Of a stretch of 64,000 bases of DNA, positions 12,601-23,703 are shown piece after piece. A program made the position numbers and the translations under genes. The notes beneath the pieces are model-generated. The model saw only the letters and a list, made by a program, of their open reading frames with translations, had not been told where the DNA came from and made no database searches. This stretch comes from Mucidula mucida (taxonomy: Eukaryota > Basidiomycota > Agaricomycetes > Agaricales > Physalacriaceae), in assembly GCA_015501055.1 (NCBI GenBank), contig JADNYV010000028.1:124001-188000 (forward strand), given 5' to 3'. Numbering within the stretch: the first letter of the stretch is position 1; the number at the start of each line of letters is the position of its first letter.

Positions 12601-13231
12601 AAAATTCTCAAGAGCGGTATGCTTTCTTCTTGCCTTTTCTATCGTCAGCTACTGACAATCATCCATAGACATTATATTCCTTCGGGCGTGGTATTCTATT
12701 CAGCCGAGAAAGTTCTACAACCCCGTCACGTCCTTATTACTGTCTGATAAAGCACATTGGACGGGTATGCGTCTAACGGGACAGGTTCGTCGGGAGGACG
12801 GCATCCAGACTCCCTCAGATCCCAACTCTAAATATCGCAAAATCGAGCGGCCCGCTCGACGGTTCAATCCTCTTCATGTCCCCAAAAAGCTTCAAGCCTC
12901 ACTCCCTTACGCCTCTAAACCACGGCAAATGGCGCCTCAGAAGAAGCCGACGTATTTGCAGAAAAGAGCGGTGGTTATGGAGCCAGAAGAGAAGAAGGCG
13001 GTTGCGTTGATGCAGCAGCTCCGGGCCTTGCGCAAAGATCAAGTGCTCCGAAGGAAGGAGAAGAAATCGGAGAAGAGGGCTGAGCATCAGAAGAAGGTGG
13101 AGAAGGAGGAAGCGAAGAAGAGCGAAAAGGATAAGGAAAGGCGAAAGGATCAGATGCGGATAGCTGGGCAGAAGGAGAAACGGCAGTCGGACTTTGAAGA
13201 GGGTCGGTCACGAAAACGACAGAAAACGTAG
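9613..13231 (+). CDS. BMS1: Ribosome biogenesis GTPase BMS1
   Basis: Exons 9613-9720, 9769-10128, 10175-10799, 10853-12616 and 12669-13231 encode 1139 aa, close to yeast Bms1 (1183). The basic N-terminus precedes an AARP2/Bms1-type G domain with the P-loop GPPGVGKTT at residues 83-91 and a LTHLDLIKK guanine-specificity element. Long acidic tracts ([16 protein letters not shown]) lie in the centre. The conserved C-terminal region includes [27 protein letters not shown] and [15 protein letters not shown], then a Lys/Arg/Glu-rich nucleolar-type tail. Bms1 binds Rcl1 in the SSU processome and acts in the early cleavages that release the 40S precursor. No frame breaks are needed. Confidence 0.95.
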
Positions 13232-13854
13232 AAATGCTGTTACTTTTGTATTTTGTTGCATTTCTTCCTGTGTGTATCGTATGGTACAAGACGTCTAGTG
13301 AACTACGTCTTTTGTGTAGCTTTAGCTTTGTCCGTTGTACTGCACATATTCGTGATTCAAATCAAGCGGTGTGGCGCAGATACGGTGTCGAACAATAAGT
13401 GTCGTACATTCTTCGTGGCATGAACATAGATTCATTCTGAATCGCCGCGGGGACGGTATAAGTATTTTGACTCTGCCGTGAATCTGCCTCCTGTAACGTC
13501 CAGTTTGATACCCGGTACCGCCTCAAGGAGCTGCAAAAGTACATCAGATAATGACATGTGGACTGTGGCTAGGAACCCCTCAAATGTAGAGAACTATACG
13601 TATAGACGCTATCGTGGAGACCCTAATTTTATCCAAATCAAGGACCCCGGACTCGCAAATGGGGAGTGGAAATTCAAAGGGTAGAAGCTGCGCTAGTGCG
13701 TCTACTTGAGTACGGGCCACCTCGGTACCTCGGTAGTCCAATCTGAATGCAAGAGCGATTCATTATATGCATCGCTGAATTTGAGTTGTAGTACAATCGA
13801 AGAGGAACTAATATCCCCTAAAATGAGCCTCCGTACACTATCCAAGCTAACATC
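13232..13854. other. Convergent 3' region between BMS1 and CTR
   Basis: The region between two convergent stops should hold both 3' UTRs. A 68-codon open frame at 13478-13684 (+) has no recognisable features and no plausible splice partners. I see no gene here. Confidence 0.4.
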
Positions 13855-14463
13855 TCAATGATGCCTTCGGAACGCCATGTCACCAGCGACAGCACCCAGA
13901 ATTGCACTGATAATGAAAGATGCGTTAAAAGTCCTTGAAGCAATGAGTAATATAATCGAAGGCGAAGCAGTTACACATACATAATAATCAACATGATCAG
14001 GTAGTGAAGAGTTGTCTCAACGGCGGTCAAGGCGCCAGAGGCAAGTCTGTGGGAGAGGACAAACTTCCTGGGCTGTTCCTGCGCGACACGTTGTGTATCA
14101 CTGAGCGGCAGCTTGTCCACGTCGGAGCCATACTCTGTGACTAGGCGAAGAGCGCTTGGGAGTCAAGTTAATAACAGAATGTAGAGTAGCTAGCGGAGGA
14201 GTTTACCGAGCATGGAAGCGAATGTCGAGGGACTGGCGGAATGCCCTGAGCCATCTCTCGAATACGGAGAGAAAGAATATCACAAAGCAAGCCCCAACGA
14301 TCGCACCGGCGGATGAGGGAACGATAGTGTCAAAAATCAAGACATCGCCTTTGGTAAAGTGCAGGTAGGACTTCATAGACATGTCCATAGACATCGACGA
14401 CGAAGTCGAGTTGTCGGACGAGCTGGAGGAGCCGCCTGACATACCACCGTGATCCATGTCCAT
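13855..14463 (-). CDS. Ctr-family high-affinity copper transporter
   Basis: Exons 14207-14463, 13981-14154 and 13855-13933 encode 169 aa. The extracellular N-terminus is Met/His-rich (MDMDHGGMSGG, then SMSMDMSM), as in copper-scavenging Ctr proteins. Three membrane segments are visible: VPSSAGAIVGACFVIFFLSV; HYLIMLIIMTFNASFII, which carries the MxxxM motif; and AILGAVAGDMAF, which carries GxxxG. Trimers of this protein import Cu(I). It is transcribed away from a ferric/cupric reductase, whose product would supply Cu(I). The start is the first ATG before the Met-rich segment. Internal intron phases agree throughout. Confidence 0.92.
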
Positions 14464-15602
14464 GATGAGCGAAGTCAAGATGGGCAACAGCAAAGTCCGT
14501 CAGAGTTTCCATTGAGCCTTAAGAGAGATCCCGCGAGGCGATCCATAACCAAGCTGGTTCGAACTTGCTCGCCGGAATAAACCGTCGGCACATGGCGGTA
14601 GCCCTTGGTACACAAGTCACAATACGGTTGACGTAAGCTGCCAGCTACTCGCAAAAAGTGCGCAAAGTTGCCGCTAAATTGCCTCATCATTTTGCCCAAA
14701 TTTGTCTGCTCATTTTGGCCAAATTTGAAAACCAGGAACGCTATAAAGCCCGCATGTTTGCGAACTGTCACTCTTCCTGCTTCTACTCTCTCCCCAGCGA
14801 TCCTCATCCTTCGTTCGCCTTCAAATTCTCGATTCTATCTGCGTTTCTACTATCTGGCTGCCACTATGCTATCTGCTACGTTCTGCGTGTATTATTTGCG
14901 CCACCATCCTCTAACACGTACTCAGTCCGTCCACCAGTTGTTCTTCGAATAGTTCGAAAGGTGTGCACCTTCTCTGTGTCGTGTCAGCACTGTTCACTCA
15001 TGACCTGATTAGGCCTTCCAACTTGCTTTGCTCATCGTTTGGTTCGTCTCAGTCTGCACCGTGTCCCACCCGTTTCCACACCGAGTTCCTTGGCTCTATC
15101 AAGACCCCCGACACCATCTGTAATTCGCGCGCTAGTCGGACATCACCTGCTTTTTTTACACATCGTGCAATACGGAATAATCACCCCTCTACCTCGTTGG
15201 GCACGGCGACCGCTCGCCTGTCTACGATCTACCTGATTCAGACCTTCTGGCAGCTATCCACACGTTTCATCCGTTGCCTCGGGTGGCTTTAGGACAGATC
15301 GGTCGCCGTGAATTTGTACAAATGTGTTTTTCTTTACCTTTGCACGGCTAGTTTTTCGGTTCGACCTGTCATGGAACAGTTATTATGATGTGAACTGTGA
15401 TGAACTCGGACGAACCATGGAAGGACGTTGAATACTTCTGTATTGTGTAATCTACCTGTTCTGGACTAGAGACCGAAATACAAGAGCTGTGTTTCTCTCT
15501 TTCTCCTCTCCCTATCGCGAGTTCTTCGTCATGGGCTTAATCTGGCTCAAGCATCCTGTTCTGTGGCACTCCTCTCGAGTGCCCAGCGGCTATGATTATA
15601 CG
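14464..15602. promoter_or_regulatory. Shared upstream region of the copper transporter and ferric reductase genes
   Basis: This 1.1-kb region lies between divergent metal-uptake genes. It holds an 18-bp repeat present twice in direct orientation (14687-14704 and 14710-14727, 17/18 identical) whose core is TTTGCCCAAA or TTTGGCCAAA. One TTTGCTCA occurs at 15027-15034; this is identical to the copper-response element consensus of Mac1-type regulators. TATAAA at 14742-14747 is followed by a strongly pyrimidine-rich tract to about 14830. Several short open frames between 14.66 and 15.3 kb overlap one another, and none is convincing as a gene. It could also be a long spliced 5' UTR of the reductase. 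Confidence 0.45.
14687..14727. repeat. Two direct 18-bp copies of a TTTGsCCAAA-centred motif
   Basis: The copies start at 14687 and 14710, 23 bp apart, and differ at one base. Each carries a near-palindromic core. They lie about 220-260 bp upstream of the copper transporter start codon (minus strand), so they could be activator sites; this is inference from position. Confidence 0.5.
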
Positions 15603-17956
15603 ATGATGACGAGTGAACAGCAGACGATGATAGTTACGAAGTGGCATAACGTCTGTTCTCGTCATCTGCCCCATGTCGTCTACTAACAGTTGTCAAGTGG
15701 TACACTGCGGATTGGGACTACGGCCAAACCACTCTGGCATTCTTCTGTGCTGGAATTGCGACAATTTTCTTCTTCAAAGTTGTAGCTCATCTGCGTGGAC
15801 GGAAGTAAGCCCCCGTACTTGCTGTTGCTTCCAGAGATTGACCGTGCTGCAGGGTGACCTCTCCTTCACCAACCAGCCCCGGCACTCTAGATCGTGTGGT
15901 TGCTGCATGTCGATACGCTACTTCCCGACAGTTCCATATCCGCACGTTCCATTGGTACTCCCCACCTCTCGCCGCTGTGATTGGGGTCTGTGGTATATTT
16001 ATCTTCCTCATGGGTAGGCTTTCTCTTAACTGCGAGATCGTTATTTACGTAGCCGTAGCCCTGATGCTTGCGGTTCGCCCATATTATTGGCCCAACGACG
16101 CCATGGGACACAGTCCTCCGATTGCTACCAGGGCTGGCTGGATATCAATCGCAATCATGCCGTTTATGATGTACGCCACACTCCAGTACAGCGCTAAACT
16201 TGCTTACGCTATTCAGTGTTTTCGCCACGAAGGTCAACTTCATCGGGCTAATCACTGGGACCTCTCACGAGAAACTGCAAGTCTTTCATCGCTGGACGGC
16301 GGTCTTTATGTGTATGCACGAAGTCGGACCATTACATGATTTTGTTAATAATGTTTGCTCTTAGACATCACTTCGCTGGTACACACTTTCCCGTTTATCA
16401 TCAACTCCATTCGGATGCGGGAAATGGAAGCAGTGTGGTCGACGAGTCCTTGGTATTGGACTGGGGTGGCGGCTCTTGTCCCCCAAGTATGTCATCGTTT
16501 GACGCCTAAGGACTTTCACGAGTTCACAATCCTCTCTTAGACATATCTGGTTGCTCTCTCCTGGGGCATCTTCCGCAATCCGTATTATGAGGTCTTCAAG
16601 AAGTAAGTCGCTGCTTTGCCTACCTCAATTTACCAGCTGACCTCCTTGATATCCAGATTGCACTTCATGTAAATTTTGCCTTTCTTTGGTTTTATCTCTT
16701 GCTCATCTCTTCTCTAGCGCTGCAGGCATTTTTATGGCAGCTCTGTTCATCCACGTTAACTTCCGGTTGACTTCCTGGTAAGCAGGCAGTCTTCTGAAAT
16801 GGGCCTATAATCTGATCCATCACACCTCCATTGTAAAGGGATTATTTCTGGGCAGTTGTCGGACTGTACGGGACCTCGTGGCTCACAAGGGTTCTCCGAA
16901 CGCATTACAACAGTGGTGTCGGACTCCCGGCTACTATTGAACACTTACCAGGAAACATGATCAAAGTCCGTGTTGAAGCACCCAGACGCCTCCGATGGTC
17001 TCCCGGCCAGCATGTCTTTGTCCGGTTCGTGGACCTAGGGCTACACTTCTTCAGCTCCCATCCGTTCACCGTCGCCTCAATTCCTGCGGACGGGCATTCG
17101 TTGGATTTGGTTCTGCGCGTCAAGAAAGGCATTACCGAGAAACTCGCGAATGTGGCGATCGGAAAAGCATCGAGGTCCACGCGTGTACTCATTGATGGTC
17201 CATACGGCGGCTTGCCGTTCGACCTAAAGAACTTTCATACAGTGTACCTGTTTGCTGGTGGAAGTGGTTGGTCTTCGAAGCTGATAAATCATTACAGCCT
17301 TGTTAACGTACTTTCTCAGGCGCTAGTTTCACCGTTCCTCTCCTTCTGGACCTAGCCCGCAAGTTCGAATCTAAAGACCACTCTATTTGCACACGTGTAG
17401 AGTTTGTGCTCGCCGTCAAGGACAAAGGTCTGATGATTTATTCACCGATCGTTCTACCCCATTCATTGTTTTCGATGCAGATTCTGCAGCATGGTTGAGT
17501 CGAGATCTTGTATCGGCCCGTCAACAAATCGGTGATGAGCGTTTGAACGTCCGTATCCACACAACAGAGGCTGAAGTGACTGGCGATGCCGCTTCATCCA
17601 GCGATGACGTGAAAACTAGTACTACTGGCGGCGATATAGAAGATGCGTCTGCTACTGTCTTGGGCCGTCCAGATTTGCCGCAGATAATCCACAATGCGTC
17701 TAAGGCGAGTAAAGGAAAGGTTGCCATCGTTGGTACGCTGCAGTCTCGACACAACTAGTCTGAATATTCAATCACCATCTAGCGTGTGGTCCTGAATCGC
17801 TTCTGTACGACGTTCGCAACGCGGTTTCCGAATGTCAGCTCGCCATAGCTGATGGGTACGGAACGTGTAAGGATATATACTTACATACCGAGAACTTTGG
17901 GTGAGTTGCTGTGCGACCAAGCACGCTGATTGTCTCACAATTATTCTAGGTGGTGA
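15603..17956 (+). CDS. Ferric/cupric reductase transmembrane component (FRE family)
   Basis: I resolved 14 exons; from the second on they are 15690-15804, 15853-16013, 16053-16170, 16217-16311, 16365-16486, 16541-16602, 16657-16668 (12 nt), 16718-16777, 16839-17266, 17320-17427, 17481-17732, 17783-17900 and 17950-17956. The protein is about 555 aa. The membrane half carries ferric-reductase signatures (FHRWTAVFM, LVHTFPFIINS, FIHVNFRLTSW) with haem-type histidines. Then come the FAD site HPFTVAS, the pyridine-nucleotide site LFAGGSGAS and the C-terminal CGPESLLYDV. It should reduce extracellular Fe(III) and Cu(II) at the plasma membrane. The first exon is uncertain: I favour ATG 15603 with a donor at 15613. 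The gene diverges from a copper transporter. Confidence 0.85.
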
Positions 17957-18238
17957 TTGAAGCTGAAATGAGGAGATGGCCACGTTGTAGTTACGTAGTA
18001 TGTTGACATTTCTGAAGACTCGAACGTAGTAGAATTCGAGTATTTTGGTCTGTCCGCACCCGTAAGGTTTCAGGCGCACGTTCGGAGCGAGTTACAACAA
18101 GTCACTGGACCGCATTCGACCTGTGATCCGGTGATCCGCCTCATACACGTCGTGACACGTACTTACGGACAGCAAATCATTCAGTCGTTTCTTAGTTTCT
18201 GCCAACTGCTCTATCGTTTTCCCTTTACGCTTCCTGCG

Positions 18239-19683
18239 ATGTCGTTTCTACGGTCGGTGTCGTTTACAACATTGGATTCGACTACTAACTCCTCAAAGGC
18301 TTGCACTATGCGTGGCTGGAGTGTATTCCATGTTTCTTGTAAGATCGCTCGTTGTTGGGTGAAAAGATCCATGCTAAACCACTGATATCGCAGCTATGGG
18401 CGATTGCTCAGGAACGCTGTGCGTGTGCTTTCTCTTCTAGTCAACTTATTTCTCATACCGTGTCCAGTGTCCGTTCCCTTTAAATCAATAGACGACGGCT
18501 CGTCCGCCAAATTCCATTCCGCCATCTTCTTGGGAACTTGCCAGAGCGCGCTGAGCTCTCTATCGGCGCTAATATATATCCTCTTCAGGCGCAATCCATC
18601 GGCAACGCTGGCGCAGAATCTGGGACTCGAGCCCGCCCCAATACCCGCTTCTAATGATATCCACCTTCAAACCAACGGCTCTGCCAAACATCATGCTAAT
18701 GGTTCGGCCAAGCACCCAGACAAGCCGTCGACACGGTATTCTCACCGAGCCCTCCTCCTTCGGTATCTCCAATGCGCGGCGTTTATTACAGCCGCTGCAC
18801 CCTTCGGCTTCGCCGCCCTCTCCTACATCACATACCCCGCCATGGTCCTAGGGAAGTCCTGCAAACTTGTTCCAGTCATGATCATGAATGTCCTCCTCTA
18901 CCGCCGCAAATTCGCACCACACAAGTATCTTGTCGTATTCATGGTTACTGCAGGCATCACCGTGTTCATGTACATGGGCAACGAGAAGAAGCGCAAGTCT
19001 TCTTCTGGGCCTGAGAGCACGTCCCCGTATGCCAACATAATCGGCATAACCTACCTGCTCGTCAATCTCGCGTTGGATGGCGCGGTCAACTCCACCAGGA
19101 CGAGATCTTCGTCAGACACAAAGTTACCGGTCAGCAGATGATGTTCTGGATCAACGTGATGTGCACGGGCATTACGACCGTCTTGAGCCTCCTTCCCTTC
19201 CTCACATCCCTGTTATACATCCTTCTGCTGGCGGAACGAGCGAGATGCTCGAGGCGTTGTCGTTCATACGGGCGCACCCTTCTATTATCACGCCTCTTTT
19301 GCAGTTCTCTATCACAGGAGCTCTCGGCCAGCTCTTCATTTTCGAGACGTTGCAGCACTTTGGAAGCTTGACATTAGTGTACGTCCTTTTCCTCCTAACA
19401 CGCCTTGCATTGACGCCTCTTCGGCTAGCACCATTACACTGACCCGTAAACTGTTCACGATGCTCTTATCAGTTGTCGTGTACAAGCATTCGTTGACACC
19501 TGGCCAGTGGCTTGGTGCCGGTATCGTATTCGCTGGAATTTCCGTGGAGGCCTTTGTAAAGCGCAAAGGTTCGGACTTTCTCCCGTGCCCAGCGTTTATG
19601 GTTCTCATGAACATCCTCGAACAGATGTCCATGCTAAACGCGTGATCCAGGAGAAGGAAAAGGCCAAGTTGAAAGCACTGTAG
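18239..19683 (+). CDS. HUT1: UDP-galactose transporter homologue HUT1 (SLC35B type)
   Basis: Exons 18239-18252, 18299-18338, 18394-18418, 18468-19378, 19429-19568 and 19625-19683 encode 396 aa if two missing bases are allowed for. Recognisable parts are [45 protein letters not shown] and [16 protein letters not shown], spread over about ten hydrophobic helices. The charged tail ([14 protein letters not shown]) resembles an ER retrieval-type end. Hut1 proteins move UDP-sugars across the ER membrane. The frame changes twice inside exon 4, near 19095 and near 19220, each time by one lost base. The 14-nt first exon was set by the conserved start of the family. Confidence 0.85.
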
Positions 19684-19815
19684 ACCTACTTAGAGTTTGA
19701 ATGATGAAGTGTACACTGGGACGCCGTAGACAATGCCCTTATTCTTGAATTGCTGCGGTGACCGCTGAAAGATTGTTGTGAACTAGTTTTACTTCTAAAA
19801 GCACATTGACTGCTG

Positions 19816-20936
19816 TCACCTCATCGTCCCGCCAGTTTGAGCTCGAAGCGCCTCTGCTTCCTTTTGCCACTGTTCCCTTTCCCATTTGTCGTATTCATCT
19901 TTAGCGTCAATCCATCGCTCTTGCACATCCCTTACATCGTATCCACCAGTAGACGACGTGGCGCTCGCAAATAATCCGAATGTGTTCGGTCGAGCAGAAG
20001 CGGGAGCGTCATGCTGATGCTCAGCAGCATCCGGTGGCAGCGGGGCGGTGGGCGGTGGAACGAATATATAACCAGTTACACGGTCGATGGTTCGCGTTAG
20101 GTGCATCATGGAAGCTTTATCCTCCACAGCGAGCGTTTCAAAGCCAACAAGGTTATAATCTTCAATGAGAGAAATGAGCGCCATATTCAGCGCTGCATAT
20201 CGTTTGGGTGCGGAGGTTTCCAAAGAGTTGGAGAGGTAGGAAAGATCCTGTACTTCCGTGTAGAATGATAGATTAAAATCTAAAGCGGCGTCAGAAGGAA
20301 GGGGTCAAGCGTGGATTGAAGATGGACACACCAAGGTCGCCGTAATTCGATATTAGATCGATCTTGGAGAGTACGTTTATGTGGGGCAACTCGAGATGGA
20401 GCATGGCCCGCAGAGAGAGTAGAAGTACGGATATATATTTGGAGGCGTCCGTTATATAGTGCGCGTCGCATAAATGGATCGCAGCCAACTGTATGTCGAG
20501 TCACGTCCTCTGCAAAGACTTTCAAGTGAGAGGTACTGCATACCCGGAACCCACCCTTTCCCAAGCGCTCGATTATCCTCTTCACACTCTCGTGGTTCGT
20601 GCTGAGTTCCACCTGGCCAGGAAGATCAAATAGGACATACGCGTCTTTGCCGAGTTCTTTGAGGCGCTCTTCTAGCCAGTCGTAGTTGGCTTCAAGATAC
20701 TCCATACAGTATAGCATGCCACCGTTTGGGCCTAGCTTATACTCCTGCATGACATCGGAGAGGGTTACAAGGGAGGATATATCGATGGCACATGGATATG
20801 GAATATTGTCGTTGGCGGGGTCGAGGTTGACAATGGATATTGGACGATTTAAAGCACTGAATAGCTGGTGTTTGCCATAGCAATAGGTCGATTTTCCAGA
20901 GCCTGGTGAGCCGCACACGATCTCACCAAAAGGCAT
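19816..20936 (-). CDS. GPN2: GPN-loop GTPase 2
   Basis: Exons 20544-20936, 20332-20488 and 19816-20279 encode 337 aa. The P-loop GSPGSGKST is at residues 9-17, and the family-defining GPN tripeptide sits in YKLGPNGGMLYCMEYL. Further markers are VLFDLPGQVE (G3), LSKIDLI (G4) and LAAIHLCDAHY. The C-terminus is charged and partly disordered. GPN2 with GPN1/GPN3 helps assemble and import RNA polymerase II; yeast Gpn2 (YOR262W) is essential. Length agrees with the family (about 310-350 aa). The stop is convergent with HUT1 at 133 bp. Confidence 0.93.
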
Positions 20937-21189
20937 CGACGATGGTGGATGTAAGAGTAGTTACCTTTTTCGGCGAAGATATTCGCAGTGTGACTAATAA
21001 TAGACTCGTAAGTAGCAGGAATCTTTGTTGTTGTAACTAACAGAAAAACAGAACAGATAAGTATGCGTGTCAAAGGTAAAACTTTCCAGAAGGGAAAAGA
21101 CCAGAGATTAGAAATTGCGATACAATTTAGACTACAATGTGCGACTGCCGACCGGTGGAATGAGATATCTGGGTATGAGAAACAAAGCG

Positions 21190-22241
21190 CTATGAAACCT
21201 CCATTGCATCTGGATCGACCGGAGGCGGGAGCTGCTGCTGGTTGCGGAGTCTATTCATGCTCATCAGCGTCGAATCGAAAGGAACACGTCGCCGATCCAT
21301 CCTGTCTTCATCCCTACACGAAGTTTAGCATAGAATCAGTGGAAGGACTGGAAAGGCCGTACTCCGTGTCATCATCATCGTCTTCTCTCTTTCTGCGTTG
21401 AGGCGCATTGTCCGAGCGCGTAGGGTACGTCGATACCGCGTGACTGGCGCGGTATATTGCCTCGTATTCCTGGGGTATCGCTTCAGTGGCTTGCAGGGAC
21501 CACATGAGGAGATCGCACCTTGAGCTGAGTCAGGAAACCACCATTGGGCGATATGCAGTAGCGCGGTTCTGAACCATATGAAGAGCTTCTTCCCAGCTTA
21601 AGCGTTCCCGTTGCATGACAAACATAACGACGAAGGCCGGAGAGATGCTGATACCACCTGTCCGCGATATGAGCATCGCCAAGGCATTAGAAGGACGTCT
21701 AAACCCACCATTGCAGTGTACGAGCACCTTGCCGCCCTGGGCTATCGCATTGTCAATGAACTGTTTGGCTCTGCGTCCGAATGAGTGGCTGTATTGGGAT
21801 AGGCCGTGCTGGAATACGCACTGGGGGAACAGCCTTATCAGATTCTGCTCCTCGCTGTCTTTAACGTCGAGTACAATATACTCGAACTGTCCAGGAAAGC
21901 GGGGCTTTACAGAGAACGCCTCCTTGGCATCGCGTATGCATACTCTAGGCGATGTGTGAGTCCAACGAAATAGAAAAGAGGAAGACAGTAGCGCGCTACA
22001 TGTGTGTTATTCCGAGACTATGCATCGCCTCTGCCGACTTGCTAACGACAAAGGGACCGAGCCACAGATTGGGCAGAATTTCCTGGCATTCCCGGCGCAT
22101 TTCATATCTGGGAACTGTTAAGCATCGTGCTAGACAGCGACGACGACGACCGTACCTCCACTCAATGTCGGCAGGGCCTTGGATGAGATCCTTGATACGC
22201 TGCTGCTCTTCGCTGACGGGCTGGGTGCTGTCGATCTCCAT
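21190..22241 (-). CDS. STYX-like dual-specificity phosphatase fold, probable pseudophosphatase
   Basis: Seven exons (22156-22241, 22000-22107, 21822-21944, 21709-21770, 21519-21657, 21363-21469, 21190-21301) encode 245 aa with one missing base near 21563. The fold is that of dual-specificity phosphatases: EILPNLWLGPFVVSKS, FEYIVLDVKDSEEQN, then KVLVHCNGGISISPAFVVMF. The signature should be HCx5R, but the Arg position is Ile (C-NGGIS-I), so catalysis by the usual mechanism is unlikely; the Cys is kept. A low-complexity acidic run (EDDDDDT) precedes the tail. STYX proteins bind phosphorylated partners or block active phosphatases. The start codon lies 51 bp from that of the divergent zinc chaperone gene. 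Confidence 0.8.
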
Positions 22242-22292
22242 TGTGGTCAAGAGGTGAGAGGCTAATGGACACGTGACAGTTACTGCTTAATT

Positions 22293-23703
22293 ATGGACGA
22301 CGACGACATCCCGTATGCTGGCTTTGTTCTCTTTTGAGACTGCCTCTGATTGGCTGCTAGGACCCTCATTGAGCATGAACCAATTACAATTGTCAGGGTA
22401 CCGCTCACTATCATCTGTGGATTTCTCGGGGCCGGGAAATCGACGCTGCTACAGTGAGTTCACTGCATAATTGCTTGACGGTCCAATGCATACTTCTGTA
22501 GGCGAATTCTGACAGAACGACATGGATATCGCATAGCTGTGATTATGAACGAATTTGGAGATTCAGCTGTAAGCAGTTTCTTCCATGAGTAACAGTTCGA
22601 ATTGATTAAAGATCAGGACATTGAAGGTCCGACAAGTCTCGCCTTCTGATATCGCACATTCTGATATACGCACCAGCGAAAACCATCAACGTTTCTGACT
22701 CATCGGGGAAAGAGTCTGAAGAGTTTCTTGAATTAGCCAATGGTTGTCTGTGCTGTAGCATCAAGGACACGGGAGTCGCAGCGATCGAAAAACTCATGGA
22801 GCGCAAGGGCGCATTTGATTATATTCTGCTCGAAACTACAGGCCTCGCAGATCCTGGTCAGTATCTCTCTTTGCTATCAGATGATGGTATTGACATCCAC
22901 TTAGGCCCTATCGCGTCACTCTTCTGGCATAACGAAGAATTCACATCTGGTCTCGGCAAACACATTGCCCTTGACGGAGTCGTATGTGTCGTCGACGCGT
23001 TATTTGGCAAGCAACAAATGGAGGAGGATCAACCTGAAGATGGTCAAGCCGATGGCGAAAGTTTAAGGTATATTGTCTTATGCCTTTACAATTTCCTGCT
23101 AACCCCAATTCCAGGCAAATAGCTGGCTCAGACGTTGTGATTCTCAACAAGATCGATCTTGTCGACCCCTCCAAGGTCGCAGGTATCGAGAACACGATAC
23201 ACATGGTAAATCCAGTTGCACCACTACACAAGACTGTCCGCGGACAGATGGATATTGGCTTGTTGTTAAACATTCAAGCTTACTCGTCCCGTGCCAACCT
23301 CCGTGATCCCATTCACGACTGCAACGATCCTGATCACGATCACGACCATGACCATCAGACCCATTATGAGACGCGCGGTATCTCCAGTCTTCAAGTCACG
23401 ATTCCCATTCTGAACCGGGAAGGATTAGATGCACTAGACGCCTGGATTCGTGATGTCCTTTGGGAAAATCGACTGCCTGGATCGGATCTCAATCCCAAAT
23501 TGGAGATCCTTCGTTGTAAAGGTCTCTTTGTTACAGATACAGGAGAACAATACGTCTTGCAAGGAGTGAGGAGCATGTACGATATGTCGAAAGTCGAAGA
23601 GGACGTCATCGGCGTACCCGACCAAGGAAAGTTAGTCTTAATTGGCAAAGGGCTGGACGAATCAGTTAGATCGAGCTTGAAAAAGCTAGGCCTTTGCTCC
23701 TAG
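22293..23703 (+). CDS. CobW/COG0523 zinc metallochaperone GTPase (ZNG1 type)
   Basis: Seven exons (22293-22312, 22361-22453, 22502-22568, 22617-22626, 22677-22856, 22905-23067, 23115-23703) encode 373 aa. The P-loop GFLGAGKST is at residues 27-35. The metal-binding CxCC motif occurs in NGCLCCSIKD, the G3-type LLETTGLADPGP follows, and NKIDLVDPSK specifies guanine. A His/Asp-rich loop (DPDHDHDHDHQTH) fits metal binding. The CobW C-terminal domain follows. ZNG1 proteins hand zinc to methionine aminopeptidase 1 in a GTP-dependent way. Exon 4 is only 10 nt. No frame break is needed. Confidence 0.9.

Noticed and set aside
14668..15292. Several 65-116 codon frames between CTR and FRE
   Set aside because: They overlap in all frames, are Ser/Leu/Pro-rich as expected for pyrimidine-rich DNA, and join to nothing.
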